Below are positions 55,038 through 63,504 of a stretch of 64,000 bases of DNA, one piece after another. The DNA is taken from NCBI GenBank assembly GCA_019456255.1, contig VRUG01000012.1, positions 1-64,000 on the forward strand, in the 5' to 3' direction. Under the pieces are notes generated by a model. The model was not told where the DNA came from. It did no database searches and was given only the letters and a program-made list of their open reading frames with translations. Every line of letters begins with the position of its first letter. Position 1 is the first letter of the stretch. The translations under genes and the position numbers were made by a program. The DNA is from Planctomycetota bacterium. GTDB taxonomy: Bacteria; Planctomycetota; Phycisphaerae; Sedimentisphaerales; Anaerobacaceae.

Positions 55038-55757
55038 ATGGTTGATAATTCCTTATTAGAGCGGTACTTAGATGTCGTCCTGAAAGGCGACCGAAAGCTC
55101 TGCCGCTCGATTATTGAGGAAGCTCTTCAAAAGGGCACATTAGCAAACTCGGTTTATTCTCTGATTATCTGGCCTATGATGGCAGAAATCGACAATTTGT
55201 TCCGTTCTGGCAAAATTTCACCTGTTCAGGAACATATGGCCACGAGAATAAATCGGTCTATTGTTGACCAATTGCAGAATAAGCTGCCTCGTAAAGTCAA
55301 TAAGGATAAGAGGATAGCTATTTGCTGCACCTCGCCGGAGTTGCATGAGCTCGGCGCACAGATGATAGCAGACCTTTTTGAAAGTGACGGCTGGGATGTC
55401 AGATTCCTTGGTGGCGGTCTCACAAATGATGATATTCTCGAATTCACCAATCGCTACAATCCCGATATTTTACTCATATACGGCACCGAACCAAAACAAG
55501 CTCCGGATATCAGAAGGCTAATTGATACCATAAAAGGTATCAATGCGCATCCGGATATGAAGATTCTGGTTTCGGGGGGGCTTTTCAATCGTGCAGAAGG
55601 GCTTTGGGAAGAAATTGGTGCTGATATGTTTGCAGCTACGGCAGTCGAAGCTGTCCAGGTTGCATCTGCAGGTGAGCCAGCAGAGCCTGCAATCAGGACT
55701 ATTAATAGGCGAAAAAGAAAAAGTCAAAAAGAAACAAAACAATCAACAGAATCGTGA
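55038..55757 (+). CDS. Cobalamin-binding domain protein (MerR/CarH-like without HTH)
   Basis: 239 residues. N-terminal helical cap (about 5-85, WPMMAEIDNLFRSGKISPVQEHMATRI) and a B12-binding Rossmann domain (90-210). The cobalt-ligating motif, usually DxHxxG, reads E101-L-H103-E-L-G106. The later GGxLTNDDI and VSGGLF parts fit. There is no DNA-binding domain and no methyltransferase. It may act as a light or B12 sensor partner or a corrinoid carrier. The C-terminal 30 residues are basic and low in complexity. Its own terminator follows. Confidence 0.75.
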   Translation: MVDNSLLERYLDVVLKGDRKLCRSIIEEALQKGTLANSVYSLIIWPMMAEIDNLFRSGKISPVQEHMATRINRSIVDQLQNKLPRKVNKDKRIAICCTSPELHELGAQMIADLFESDGWDVRFLGGGLTNDDILEFTNRYNPDILLIYGTEPKQAPDIRRLIDTIKGINAHPDMKILVSGGLFNRAEGLWEEIGADMFAATAVEAVQVASAGEPAEPAIRTINRRKRKSQKETKQSTES

Positions 55758-55812
55758 GTGGTGATGAATTATAGCTGAGTGATTTAAAAAGTAGTAATCC
55801 TCCAAAAAAGAG

Positions 55813-55842
55813 CGGGCTAATATAATGTTAGCCCGTTTTTTT
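55813..55842 (+). terminator. Rho-independent terminator
   Basis: CGGGCTAA/TTAGCCCG stem with loop TATAATG and seven T, ends the cobalamin-binding gene transcript. Confidence 0.88.
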
Positions 55843-56447
55843 ATATCTTACTCTTCCATGTGAAATTTGGGTTCGTTTTTTTGCATTGCATATTGTGTAA
55901 ATTTTTGTAATCCTTTATTGAATATTGGGTTAGGTTGTTTTTTTCACTTCTTAAAATGGGTTCGTTTATTAAAACGTTTATATTTTGCATCATGTTCATA
56001 TCCCGTGGTGAATAGAACCCTGCCATGCAGGATGGTAGGGCTCCCCATAGATTCATAAATGAATCTGGACATACCTGAGGCACAAGTGGGGACACGTAAT
56101 CGATTTTGAAACCGCCTTTGGCGGAGTTGATTTTTAATAGACATATTTGGCATTTCAAGAAACCCCCGTGTGGTGTCTAACAGGGGAGTATTATATCACA
56201 ATTTTAGTTTTAAATCAAGCTTTTTGGTGGTTGTTTTCCGAGAAGACGTCGGGAGCCAAATAACGAGGCAGCCGAAACGGCATCGGATAGATAAAATGGG
56301 TTCCGAGAAGACGTCCCCCATAGATTTATGGCTAAATCTGGCGATCCCCATGTATAGATTTACAAATAAATCTATACATGGGGATAATAATCATTAAAAT
56401 GGGGTTTAGGTATATTTGATGCGGAGATGTCTTTTTAGGGAAAAGGT
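55843..56447. repeat. Gap with AT-rich dyads and GACGTC repeat units
   Basis: AGATTCATAAATGAATCT (56049-56066), CCGAGAAGACGTCGGG (56238-56253), CCGAGAAGACGTCCCC (56303-56318), AGATTTATGGCTAAATCT (56322-56339), and a 17-bp perfect stem around CAAA at 56346-56383 beginning CCCCATGTATAG. 55843-56030 is unremarkable AT-rich DNA. Open frames here are chance. Confidence 0.7.
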
Positions 56448-59400
56448 ATGGCAAAGGCTAAACAGAATAATTTACTGGCTTATGAAGAATTTCACACAAC
56501 ACTTGAAGCTTTTTCTGAAAAAGTCACTTCCAAATTCTCTGTATTTGTAAAAGGCGAACCTGAGGACCAACTCAAACCGCCTGTTGACACTCTTTTTACT
56601 GAATTTGGCAAACTCATTCAGCGAAAGCTTGTCCTTAAAGGAGAATCTACTCTTGAAGACCGGCTTGGTAAGCCTGATTACGCCTTAAGTGATGAGCTAT
56701 TGCCAATAGGCTATATTGAATTAAAAGCTCCGGGCAAAGGAGCAAATCCTTTAAGATACAAAGGGCATGACAAAAAACAATGGAATCGTTTTAAGAAGGT
56801 CCCTAACATTCTCTATACCGATGGTAATGAATGGGCTGTTTACCAAAGCGGGGAACGAGTCTCAAAGCTAATTCGGCTAAATGGTGATGTTTGTAATGAT
56901 GGAAAGAAAGCCGTTTCGAAAAACAATAGTAAAGAGTTGTTTCACCTTCTGGTTGATTTTATCCAGTGGGCACCAATTGTGCCGAAAAAGCCAAAGCAAC
57001 TAGCTGCTTATCTGGCTCCATTCTGTTTGTTGATTCGTGAAGAAGTACAGGATGCCCTGAAAGACGAAAATTCTCCGGTTCAGTCATTGAAGAATGAAAT
57101 TAAGGATTTGTTATTTCCTGATGCTGATGATTTTCAATTTTCCGATGCATATGCACAAACAGTGATCTTTGCACTTCTATTAGCTCAGATGGAAGGTGCA
57201 GATGTTCTTGACTTGAACAATGCTTACAGCACCCTTGAAAGTCATCACCTGTTACTTGCTCGGTCGCTACACTTTTTGACAGATCCTAAGGCATTAACAG
57301 AGATTTCTTCTTCGTTGTCACTGGCTCAACGTGTGATACATGAAATCCCTAAAGAAACTTTACAGGCAGATTCGGATACAGACGATCCGTGGTTATTCTT
57401 CTATGAAGATTTTCTAGCAGCATATGATCCGAAACTTCGCAAAGAATCTGGTGTTTACTTTACACCACTGGAAGTTGTACGTTGTCAGGTACACTTGATA
57501 GATGAAATCCTAAGTCAGCATTTAGGAAAAGAGATGGGTTTTGTCGAGCCCGGCGTGGCCACACTTGACCCGGCTGTAGGTACGGGAACATATCTTCTGG
57601 CAATCATTGACCATGCGTTGAGGCGAGTCTCGGAAGACGAAGGTCATGGTGCTATTAAAGGCGCAGCCCAATCACTCATAAAAAACCTGCACGGTTTTGA
57701 ATTAATGGTCGGAGCCTATTCCGTTGCGCAGTTGCGAGTTACAAGAGCATTGACAAGCCACGGTGTTTCAATCCCCGAATCAGGCCCTGGTATCTATTTA
57801 ACCAATACGCTTGAGTCACCCCACACAAAACCACCAGTACCGCCATTGTTCCATGAGCCTATTGCACATGAGCATAAGCGGGCATTGGAAATCAAAGACA
57901 AGGAATCTGTTCTCGTTTGTCTGGGCAATCCACCTTATGGCCGCCATGAAGCCGTTACAAAGGAAAACCATGCTCTAACAGGTGGGTGGGTGCGTCATAA
58001 AGATGAGAATAATCTACGGCCTATTCTTGAGGACTTTCTTGAGCCGGCAAGGCAGGCCGGATTCGGAGTTCATCTAAAAAATATGTATAATCACTATGTG
58101 TATTTTATACGCTGGTCGCTTTGGAAGGTGTTTGAACATAAAACGGCTAAAGGACCGGGTATACTTTCATTTATTACCGCATCGAGCTATCTTGACGGTG
58201 ATGCTTTTGTTGGTGTTCGTGAACACATGAGACGCATATGCGATCATATCGATATTATCGATCTTGGTGGTGAAGGTAGGGGGACACGAAAGGACGAAAA
58301 CATTTTCTCCATTCGGACACCAGTTGCTATTTTTATTGGATATCGAAAACAAAAGTCCGACCCAGATATTCCGGCTACAGTGAGATATGCTCGCATTGAA
58401 GGTACTCGGGATGAAAAACTACAACAGCTTGACAAAATTCAATCGGCTAAAGGGGTGGACTGGGAAAAAGTTCCCTCAGACTGGCAGGAACCATTTATCC
58501 CACAAACAGTAGGCAGGACAACAAAATGGCCGCTTCTGACCGATATTTTCCCTTGGCAGAATAATGGTGTGCAATGCAAAAGGACATGGGTGATTGGCCC
58601 AACTCAAGAGTTATTAAACGAAAGATGGACCGCATTATTAAGTTCAAAGAATAAACGTGAGGCTATGAAAGAAAGCGGAGATCGAACAATAGATTTAGAA
58701 AAATACGATCTTTTTGAATCCTCTATTAAATTACCTGCGATTTCAACATTACCCAAAAATGAAAGCCCTCAAAATATCATTGAATATTCCTACCATTCTT
58801 TTGACCGACAGTATTTATTAGCTGACAATCGTTTAATTTCGCGGCCACGTCCTCCACTTTGGCTTGCTCACAGCGAAAAGCAGATTTATTTGACGAGTTT
58901 GTTCAATCATCCTCTTGGACAAGGCCCAGCGATTACAGTAGCTAGTTGTTTGCCAGATCTTCATCATTTCCGAGGTTCATTTGGTGCTAAAGAAGTCATG
59001 CCTCTATACCGAAACGCTGAAGCAACCGAGTCGAACCTTTTACCGGGCCTTTTGGACTTGCTGAAAGAAACTTATGGCAAGAAGGTTTCGCCGGAAGATT
59101 TTGCCGGCTATGTCTATGCGGTTCTTGCACAGCCAGAATATACAAGCCGCTTTGAAAAGGAACTTACCAGCCGTCAAGTCCGTGTTCCACTGACAAAAGA
59201 CGGCAAACTGTTTTTTGAACTAGCAGAATTTGGGCAATCTCTGATATGGCTGCATACCTATGCACAGCGCATGACAAATAAAAGCCGTAAGCATGGCAAA
59301 ATTCCTAAAGGTGCAGCCAAATGCAAAAAGGCAGTTTCTGATAAGCAAGATGATTATCCGGAAGAATACAGCTATGATGAATCTACAAAAACGTTGTTTG

Positions 59401-59762
59401 TGGGTGATGGTTCATTTGGGCCGATTAGCAAAGAAATCTATGAGTTTGAAGTCTCAGGTCTGAAAGTAGTGCAATCATGGCTTGGCTATCGTATGAAAAA
59501 ACGTTCCGGCAAGAAATCTTCGCCGTTGGATGATATTCGTCCGGAAAACTGGACGTATCAGTTCACTCATGAATTGCTAGAATTGCTATGGGTGTTGGAA
59601 AAGACGATAGAAGGGTATTCTGTACAAATTGAATTGTTCGATAAGATTCTTGAAAGTGAACTATTTCTTGCAGAAGAATTGCCCGAAGTGTCAGAGGAAA
59701 TGCGAAAAGCACCGATAGTGAAAAAGAAAACAAAGCAGATGGAACTTGGGTTTGAGGAGTAG
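56448..59762 (+). CDS. Single-chain Type IIG / ISP-like restriction-methyltransferase
   Basis: 1104 residues. A PD-(D/E)xK nuclease sits at the N-terminus: P76D77...E91-L-K93 in PIGYIELKAPG. A helical spacer follows (170-330), then a gamma-type adenine methylase core with ESGVYFTPLEVV, motif I D374PAVGTGT and motif IV N494PPYGRHE. The C-terminal part (about 700-960) resembles the target-recognition domain of Type ISP enzymes (ASCLPDLHHFRGSFGAKEVMPLYRN). The helicase of LlaGI-type ISP enzymes is absent, so it fits the Type IIG plan: both activities and specificity in one chain. Target unknown. GGGAAAAGG precedes the ATG. It is the second defence gene set in 10 kb. Confidence 0.85.
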   Translation: MAKAKQNNLLAYEEFHTTLEAFSEKVTSKFSVFVKGEPEDQLKPPVDTLFTEFGKLIQRKLVLKGESTLEDRLGKPDYALSDELLPIGYIELKAPGKGANPLRYKGHDKKQWNRFKKVPNILYTDGNEWAVYQSGERVSKLIRLNGDVCNDGKKAVSKNNSKELFHLLVDFIQWAPIVPKKPKQLAAYLAPFCLLIREEVQDALKDENSPVQSLKNEIKDLLFPDADDFQFSDAYAQTVIFALLLAQMEGADVLDLNNAYSTLESHHLLLARSLHFLTDPKALTEISSSLSLAQRVIHEIPKETLQADSDTDDPWLFFYEDFLAAYDPKLRKESGVYFTPLEVVRCQVHLIDEILSQHLGKEMGFVEPGVATLDPAVGTGTYLLAIIDHALRRVSEDEGHGAIKGAAQSLIKNLHGFELMVGAYSVAQLRVTRALTSHGVSIPESGPGIYLTNTLESPHTKPPVPPLFHEPIAHEHKRALEIKDKESVLVCLGNPPYGRHEAVTKENHALTGGWVRHKDENNLRPILEDFLEPARQAGFGVHLKNMYNHYVYFIRWSLWKVFEHKTAKGPGILSFITASSYLDGDAFVGVREHMRRICDHIDIIDLGGEGRGTRKDENIFSIRTPVAIFIGYRKQKSDPDIPATVRYARIEGTRDEKLQQLDKIQSAKGVDWEKVPSDWQEPFIPQTVGRTTKWPLLTDIFPWQNNGVQCKRTWVIGPTQELLNERWTALLSSKNKREAMKESGDRTIDLEKYDLFESSIKLPAISTLPKNESPQNIIEYSYHSFDRQYLLADNRLISRPRPPLWLAHSEKQIYLTSLFNHPLGQGPAITVASCLPDLHHFRGSFGAKEVMPLYRNAEATESNLLPGLLDLLKETYGKKVSPEDFAGYVYAVLAQPEYTSRFEKELTSRQVRVPLTKDGKLFFELAEFGQSLIWLHTYAQRMTNKSRKHGKIPKGAAKCKKAVSDKQDDYPEEYSYDESTKTLFVGDGSFGPISKEIYEFEVSGLKVVQSWLGYRMKKRSGKKSSPLDDIRPENWTYQFTHELLELLWVLEKTIEGYSVQIELFDKILESELFLAEELPEVSEEMRKAPIVKKKTKQMELGFEE

Positions 59763-59807
59763 CTTAAAGGAAGAATGAATAAATAATACGAGTTTGGAGG
59801 GATTAGA

Positions 59808-60740
59808 ATGCCTTTATTTGAGATAAAGCAAAACAGCTTAAAATCAGTAGAAAAGACAAATTTTTCAACAGAAAAGGATTTGCAGGCCTTAATCGAAAAG
59901 AATCTTGAAGAGATTTTTAGCTGCAGGTTTGTAGCTACTGAATTTGTTACAGGTAAAACACACGCAGGGAGGATAGATACCTTAGCTTTGTCAGAGGATG
60001 ATAACCCTGTAATAATAGAATATAAAAAGGTTGAGTCGTCCGACCTTATAAATCAAAGTTTGTTTTATTTATCCTGGATATATGACCATAAGGGGGATTT
60101 TGAATTAGCAGCTCAAAAGCAATTAGGTAGCGACGTTAAAGTCGATTGGTCGGATGTAAGGGTGATTTGTATTGCTCCAAATTACAAGAAATATGATTTA
60201 CATGCAGTGCAAGTAATGGGAAAAAATATTGAATTATGGTCATATAGACTATATGACAATTCTACTTTGTACCTTGAGGAGATATTCACTCGTTCATATA
60301 CGGAGGTTTCGCAAACAAATAAATCTGGAAAGAATCCTGTTATGGTGGCTGCCGGCAAAAAGGCAGCATTGGTACGGGCTACATCAACCTATACTTTTGA
60401 GGAACATTTAAAAGGTAAGCCAGGGAAATTTCAGGAATTAGCCATCCAGGTTCAAGAGTATGTTCTTGGTCTTGATCCATCAATGCAGGAAAATCCTAAG
60501 AAGAAATATATTGCGTATAAAATGTCCAAGAATATCGTATGCATGGAGGTACAGAAGCAGAAGCTTATTTTGTATTTAAAGCTCGACCCAACAAGCTTAG
60601 AAATTCCGTCAATTGGACGGGATCTTACTGATATTGGCCATTGGGGTACGGGTGATTTTGAATTAATCATCAAAACAGCAGAAGCTTTAGAAATTGCAAA
60701 ACCATATATAGAACTAGCCTATAAGCGTATGGGGGGGTAA
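59808..60740 (+). CDS. PD-(D/E)xK nuclease-fold protein with DUF5655-like C-terminus
   Basis: 310 residues. N-terminal DUF91/NucS-like fold: GRID57TLALSEDDNPVIIE71YK73 supplies D...ExK. The C-terminal half (YIAYKMSKNIVCMEVQKQKL, DVGHWGTGD-like GHWGTGDFELII) is a DUF5655-type domain. Such proteins are often annotated near restriction or mobile loci; the activity is not established. It lies 45 bp after the Type IIG gene with its own GGAGGGATTAGA site, so the two may be co-transcribed. Confidence 0.75.
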   Translation: MPLFEIKQNSLKSVEKTNFSTEKDLQALIEKNLEEIFSCRFVATEFVTGKTHAGRIDTLALSEDDNPVIIEYKKVESSDLINQSLFYLSWIYDHKGDFELAAQKQLGSDVKVDWSDVRVICIAPNYKKYDLHAVQVMGKNIELWSYRLYDNSTLYLEEIFTRSYTEVSQTNKSGKNPVMVAAGKKAALVRATSTYTFEEHLKGKPGKFQELAIQVQEYVLGLDPSMQENPKKKYIAYKMSKNIVCMEVQKQKLILYLKLDPTSLEIPSIGRDLTDIGHWGTGDFELIIKTAEALEIAKPYIELAYKRMGG

Positions 60741-61168
60741 ACATCCCCATAGGTTTATATTTGATAAACCTAAGCACCCCCATAAATTTACCAGTAAATT
60801 TAAACATGGGGGCAGGGGGGTAAGTGTCTGAGAAGACGTCAGGATGCAAACATCCCCCATAGATTCATAAATGAATCAGACATACCTAAGGCACAGGTGG
60901 GGACGGGCGAAATTAACAACATTCGAGCATTCCCAAGCGGTTGATCATTTTGAGAAAAAATTAACAACATTATTGCCGCTTCGCGGGCTCTGCGCTTCGC
61001 TTCGTGTCCGGTAAGACGCCGGGCTCTCTGCTTCGCTCCGTGTCTCAAAATGAAAAAAAACACCTAAGGCACAAGTGGGGGTAAGTACCTATACCTAAGG
61101 CACAAGTGGCACAGGTTGAAAAAGATTAAATTTCTCTTGCAAGTGGGGTTAGATAGTCGATAATAGAT
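60741..61168. repeat. Modular repeat region after the defence genes
   Basis: CCCCATAGGTTTA...TAAACCTA (60743-60769), CCCCCATAAATTTACC/GGTAAATTTA-type dyad (60775-60806), GGGGGCAGGGGGGTAAGTGTC (60806-60826), GAGAAGACGTCAGG, AGATTCATAAATGAATC (60861-60877) and CCTAAGGCACA[AG]GTGGGG (several copies). 60930-61050 is made of short GCTTCGC words. No gene. Confidence 0.7.
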
Positions 61169-61440
61169 ATTAGCGGGGAGAAATCCGCTAATTAAATAAG
61201 ATACACTGAGATTTTATACGTTTTGGTCAAAGCTAGAAAGTAGTATTCACAGAACGTGTGAAAGGCTCGGTGGCTTTCGTTTATGCGGAAGCCACTGTAT
61301 GCTTTTGTGCTGATTACAGCACAAAGGTTGGTGTTCTCTCGTAGTCTATAGAGGGCATCGTTGTCTTTTGCGTCTGTGAAGGGGTTCTAGCCCCCGACCG
61401 AGCGTGATTGCGGCGGTGCTCTTTTTTTCTTTTGCGCTGT
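61169..61440 (+). ncRNA. Candidate structured RNA with a four-way-junction-like fold
   Basis: Within about 270 nt there are: ATTAGCGG/CCGCTAAT (61169-61192); TTCACA/TGTGAA (61246-61262); a long-range 7-bp helix GCTCGGT (61265-61271) with ACCGAGC (61397-61403). Inside that helix lie GGCTTTCG/CGGAAGCC (61272-61293), CTTTTGTGCTG/CAGCACAAAGG (61302-61327), CTCTC/GAGGG (61336-61355) and GGGG/CCCC (61381-61394) with loop TTCTAG. A T-rich run follows at 61421-61432. A possible promoter is TTGCAA/GATAAT near 61138-61165. I cannot match it to a named family. The closing 7-bp stem next to a TTCTAGC loop recalls a tRNA acceptor/T arm, but the other arms do not fit. Confidence 0.5.
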
Positions 61441-61474
61441 TGCTGATAATCGTAATTATCTGAAAGGGGCAGAA

Positions 61475-61708
61475 GTGGCAAAAGAAAAGTTACCAGAGGA
61501 TTTGATCGCAAAGAAAAAGCAAGAGAGGGCTGGCAAGGCTATCTCTACCAGCGGAACATACATAAGCAAATTGATAGTGGTGGCAATAACTGCCAATGAG
61601 CTGGTTGGGGGGGCAGAGAAGAGCAGCTGTCGTTACTTTTGTGTGAGCAAGCAACGGTTTCATGCACTCAAGCTGTCACTGGAAGTGTTAAGAAAGCATC
61701 GGCAATAA
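61475..61708 (+). CDS. Doubtful small protein downstream of the structured RNA
   Basis: 77 residues from GTG with AAAGGGG 6 bp upstream and a GATAAT/ATTATC hairpin (61445-61460) just before it. Basic N-terminus (AKEKLPEDLIAKKKQERAG) and a middle hydrophobic strand; unlike any family I know. The ribosome site favours a real gene; the surrounding repeats argue against. Confidence 0.3.
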   Translation: MAKEKLPEDLIAKKKQERAGKAISTSGTYISKLIVVAITANELVGGAEKSSCRYFCVSKQRFHALKLSLEVLRKHRQ

Positions 61709-61779
61709 AAGAATATTGGGCGGATAGGAAAAGAGACCCCGCGGGAATAAGTGTAAGAACAGAAACCCCCTCATCAAGA

Positions 61780-62030
61780 TGACCCCCATAGATTTATGGA
61801 ATAAATCCGAAAAGGCATCGGGAAACAGACATCCCCCATAGATTCATAAATGAATCTGGCGATGGGGACACGTGGGGGCAGGGGGGTAAGTGTCCCAAAC
61901 GGTTGATCATTTTCCAAAACGGCTGGGCTTTCCCCATAGATTCATAAATGAATCTAAACATCCCCATAGATTTATAAATAAATCAGACATGGGGACAAGT
62001 GGGGACAAGTAACTCAACGGCGTAAAAAGC
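61780..62030. repeat. Cluster of CCCCATAGATT dyads
   Basis: CCCCCATAGATTTATGG...AATCC (61782-61808), CCCCATAGATTCATAAATGAATCT-type dyads near 61833 and 61933, CCCCATAGATTTATAAATAAATC (about 61963), plus GGGGGCAGGGGGGTAAGTGTCCC (61874) and GTGGGGACAAGTAAC. Two copies of CGGTTGATCATTTT occur in this wider region (60937, 61899). Confidence 0.7.
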
Positions 62031-62330
62031 AAAACCCCTGCCGCAAGCAGCAGGGCTAACCGAAAAGGCGAAAAGAGAACCCCGTCATGCAAGATGAGGG
62101 GGCTAACGTGGGGACAGGTAACGTAAAAGGCAACCCCCAGGATACTAACGGAAATGGAGAACGGGATTAAGGGTTCGGGTATAGATTAGGGAAGAGATTC
62201 TTCACTTCGTTCAGAATGACAAAAGCAACCCCCGGACACGTTCCGGGGGCTAAACATAACGGCAAAACCCCGACCACAGGTGTCGGGGCTAACCAGAACC
62301 CTGCCATAGTGATGGCAGGGCTAATCGATA
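62031..62330. repeat. Tandem series of five hairpins with constant flanks AAAACCC...GGGCTAA
   Basis: Stems: CCCCTGC (62035-62055), CCCCGTCAT (62080-62102), CCCCCGG (62229-62249), CCCCGAC/GTCGGGG (62268-62288), CCCTGCCAT/ATGGCAGGG (62299-62320). Each is preceded by A-rich AAAACC or AGAACC and followed by GGCTAA[CT]. Stem sequences differ but stay paired. A GAGATTCTTCACTTCG...GAATGAC repeat lies between (62194-62220). Confidence 0.8.
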
Positions 62331-62364
62331 TGGTGAATTCGGGTATTTTTGGTGGCGTGGCGGG
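62330..62364. repeat. 35-bp direct repeat, first copy
   Basis: Identical to 62437-62471 (begins ATGGTGAATTCGGG), 107 bp apart. Confidence 0.9.
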
Positions 62365-62436
62365 GTATTGGATTGCCGATTTACTATTTACTATTTAAAC
62401 CTAACGGCACGATTCCGAGCCGGCATCGGGTAAATG

Positions 62437-62471
62437 ATGGTGAATTCGGGTATTTTTGGTGGCGTGGCGGG
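62437..62471. repeat. 35-bp direct repeat, second copy
   Basis: Identical to 62330-62364. No open frame of note spans both copies. Confidence 0.9.
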
Positions 62472-62531
62472 TGTTAATCCTCCGTCGCCCTTTGGGCTAT
62501 GGAGGACGAGTTAAAGGCGAAATGTTAGTGG

Positions 62532-62560
62532 TTGACGTTTGTTGGTTTAGTATTTAGTAT
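62532..62560 (+). promoter_or_regulatory. Promoter of the Mla-type operon
   Basis: TTGACG, 17 bp, TAGTAT. The transcript would start near 62567, only about 6 nt before the ATG at 62573. Confidence 0.5.
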
Positions 62561-62572
62561 ATTGTAGTATTC

Positions 62573-63415
62573 ATGGAAGATAATAGCGAATTGGAGCAGC
62601 TTTTGATGTTAGATGTTTTAGGTCATAAGGCGTTTTTAGGACTTCATAACATGGGGCGGTTCGCTCGTTTCATATGGGATGCGATAACGGCGTCGCTTTA
62701 CAGTATCAGCAATCCGAGCACTTATAGTTTGATATGGACTCAGATGCATATTATCGGTGTGCGGAGTGTTCCAGTTGTTATGATTACCGGAGCTTTTGTT
62801 GGTATGACTCTTGCGGTTCAGGCTTATGACCAGTTGGCTGGTATGGGTCTTGAGGAGCATCTTGGAGTATTGATAAATGTATCTGTGGTTAAGGAGTTGG
62901 GGCCTGTGTTGGCGGCGATAATGCTGGCAGGTCGAGTCGGTGGGGCGTTGACTGCGGAGCTTGGTACGATGAAAGTTACTGAGCAGATAGAGGCGGTCAA
63001 GAGTATGGGTACCGACCCTGTTAAGTATCTTGTTGCACCTCGAGTATTGGCATGTCTTCTTTTGACTCCGTTTCTGATTATCTTCGCGGATTTGATGGGC
63101 ATTATGGGCGGGTATTTTGTGAGTGTGATTCAGTTTGATATCAACGCAAGGGCGTACTGGGAATTTAGTGCCAGCGGCGTAGAGTTGTGGGATGTTTCTA
63201 TTGGTGTAATTAAGGGTTTTTTCTTTGGTTGTGCGATAGCAGCGATAAGCTGTTACAAGGGCTTTACATGCAAGGAAGGTGCGCACGGAGTCGGTGAGGC
63301 ATGCACGGAGGCTTTTGTGGCGAGTTTCATTTCGATACTTGCGTTGGATTTCATATTAGCGATTATGGCTAAGACGATATACAGTATGTTCTGGCCATTG
63401 AAGAGTCTTGTGTGA
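62573..63415 (+). CDS. mlaE: MlaE-family ABC transporter permease
   Basis: 280 residues with five to six membrane helices. VVMITGAFVGMTLAVQAY, VVKELGPVLAAIMLAGRVGGALTAELGTMKVTEQIEA and ACLLLTPFLIIFADLMG are the MlaE/YrbE signature. It is the membrane part of a lipid (phospholipid) transport ABC system. The ATG at 62573 lacks a ribosome site and lies right after the predicted promoter, so translation may be leaderless; alternatively it starts at Met12 (62606), which has TTGGAG upstream. The ATPase gene follows. Confidence 0.93.
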   Translation: MEDNSELEQLLMLDVLGHKAFLGLHNMGRFARFIWDAITASLYSISNPSTYSLIWTQMHIIGVRSVPVVMITGAFVGMTLAVQAYDQLAGMGLEEHLGVLINVSVVKELGPVLAAIMLAGRVGGALTAELGTMKVTEQIEAVKSMGTDPVKYLVAPRVLACLLLTPFLIIFADLMGIMGGYFVSVIQFDINARAYWEFSASGVELWDVSIGVIKGFFFGCAIAAISCYKGFTCKEGAHGVGEACTEAFVASFISILALDFILAIMAKTIYSMFWPLKSLV

Positions 63416-63504
63416 TAATATCAAATATTGAAAATCAAAACTACAAATTAAAATTTAAAAAGATTTGAGTGACAAGATATTGACAGAAATGTGAAGGTCT
63501 GGAA

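Noticed and set aside
55841-56158. Open frame of 105 codons on the minus strand
   Set aside because: No ribosome site, spans a dispersed repeat, low-complexity translation.
61265-61403. tRNA or tmRNA reading of the structured RNA
   Set aside because: The 7-bp closing stem and the TTCTAGC loop resemble acceptor and T arm, but the D and anticodon arms have the wrong size, the T stem has a mismatch, and no tag frame or CCA is seen.
61314-61511. Minus-strand frame of 65 codons over the structured RNA
   Set aside because: Overlaps the stems, no ribosome site; best explained as chance.
61780-62330. CRISPR array
   Set aside because: The repeats are irregular in spacing and each unit is itself a hairpin of variable sequence; no spacers of even length and no cas genes.
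62216-62398. Frame of 60 codons after the hairpin series
   Set aside because: Made of repeat units; no ribosome site.
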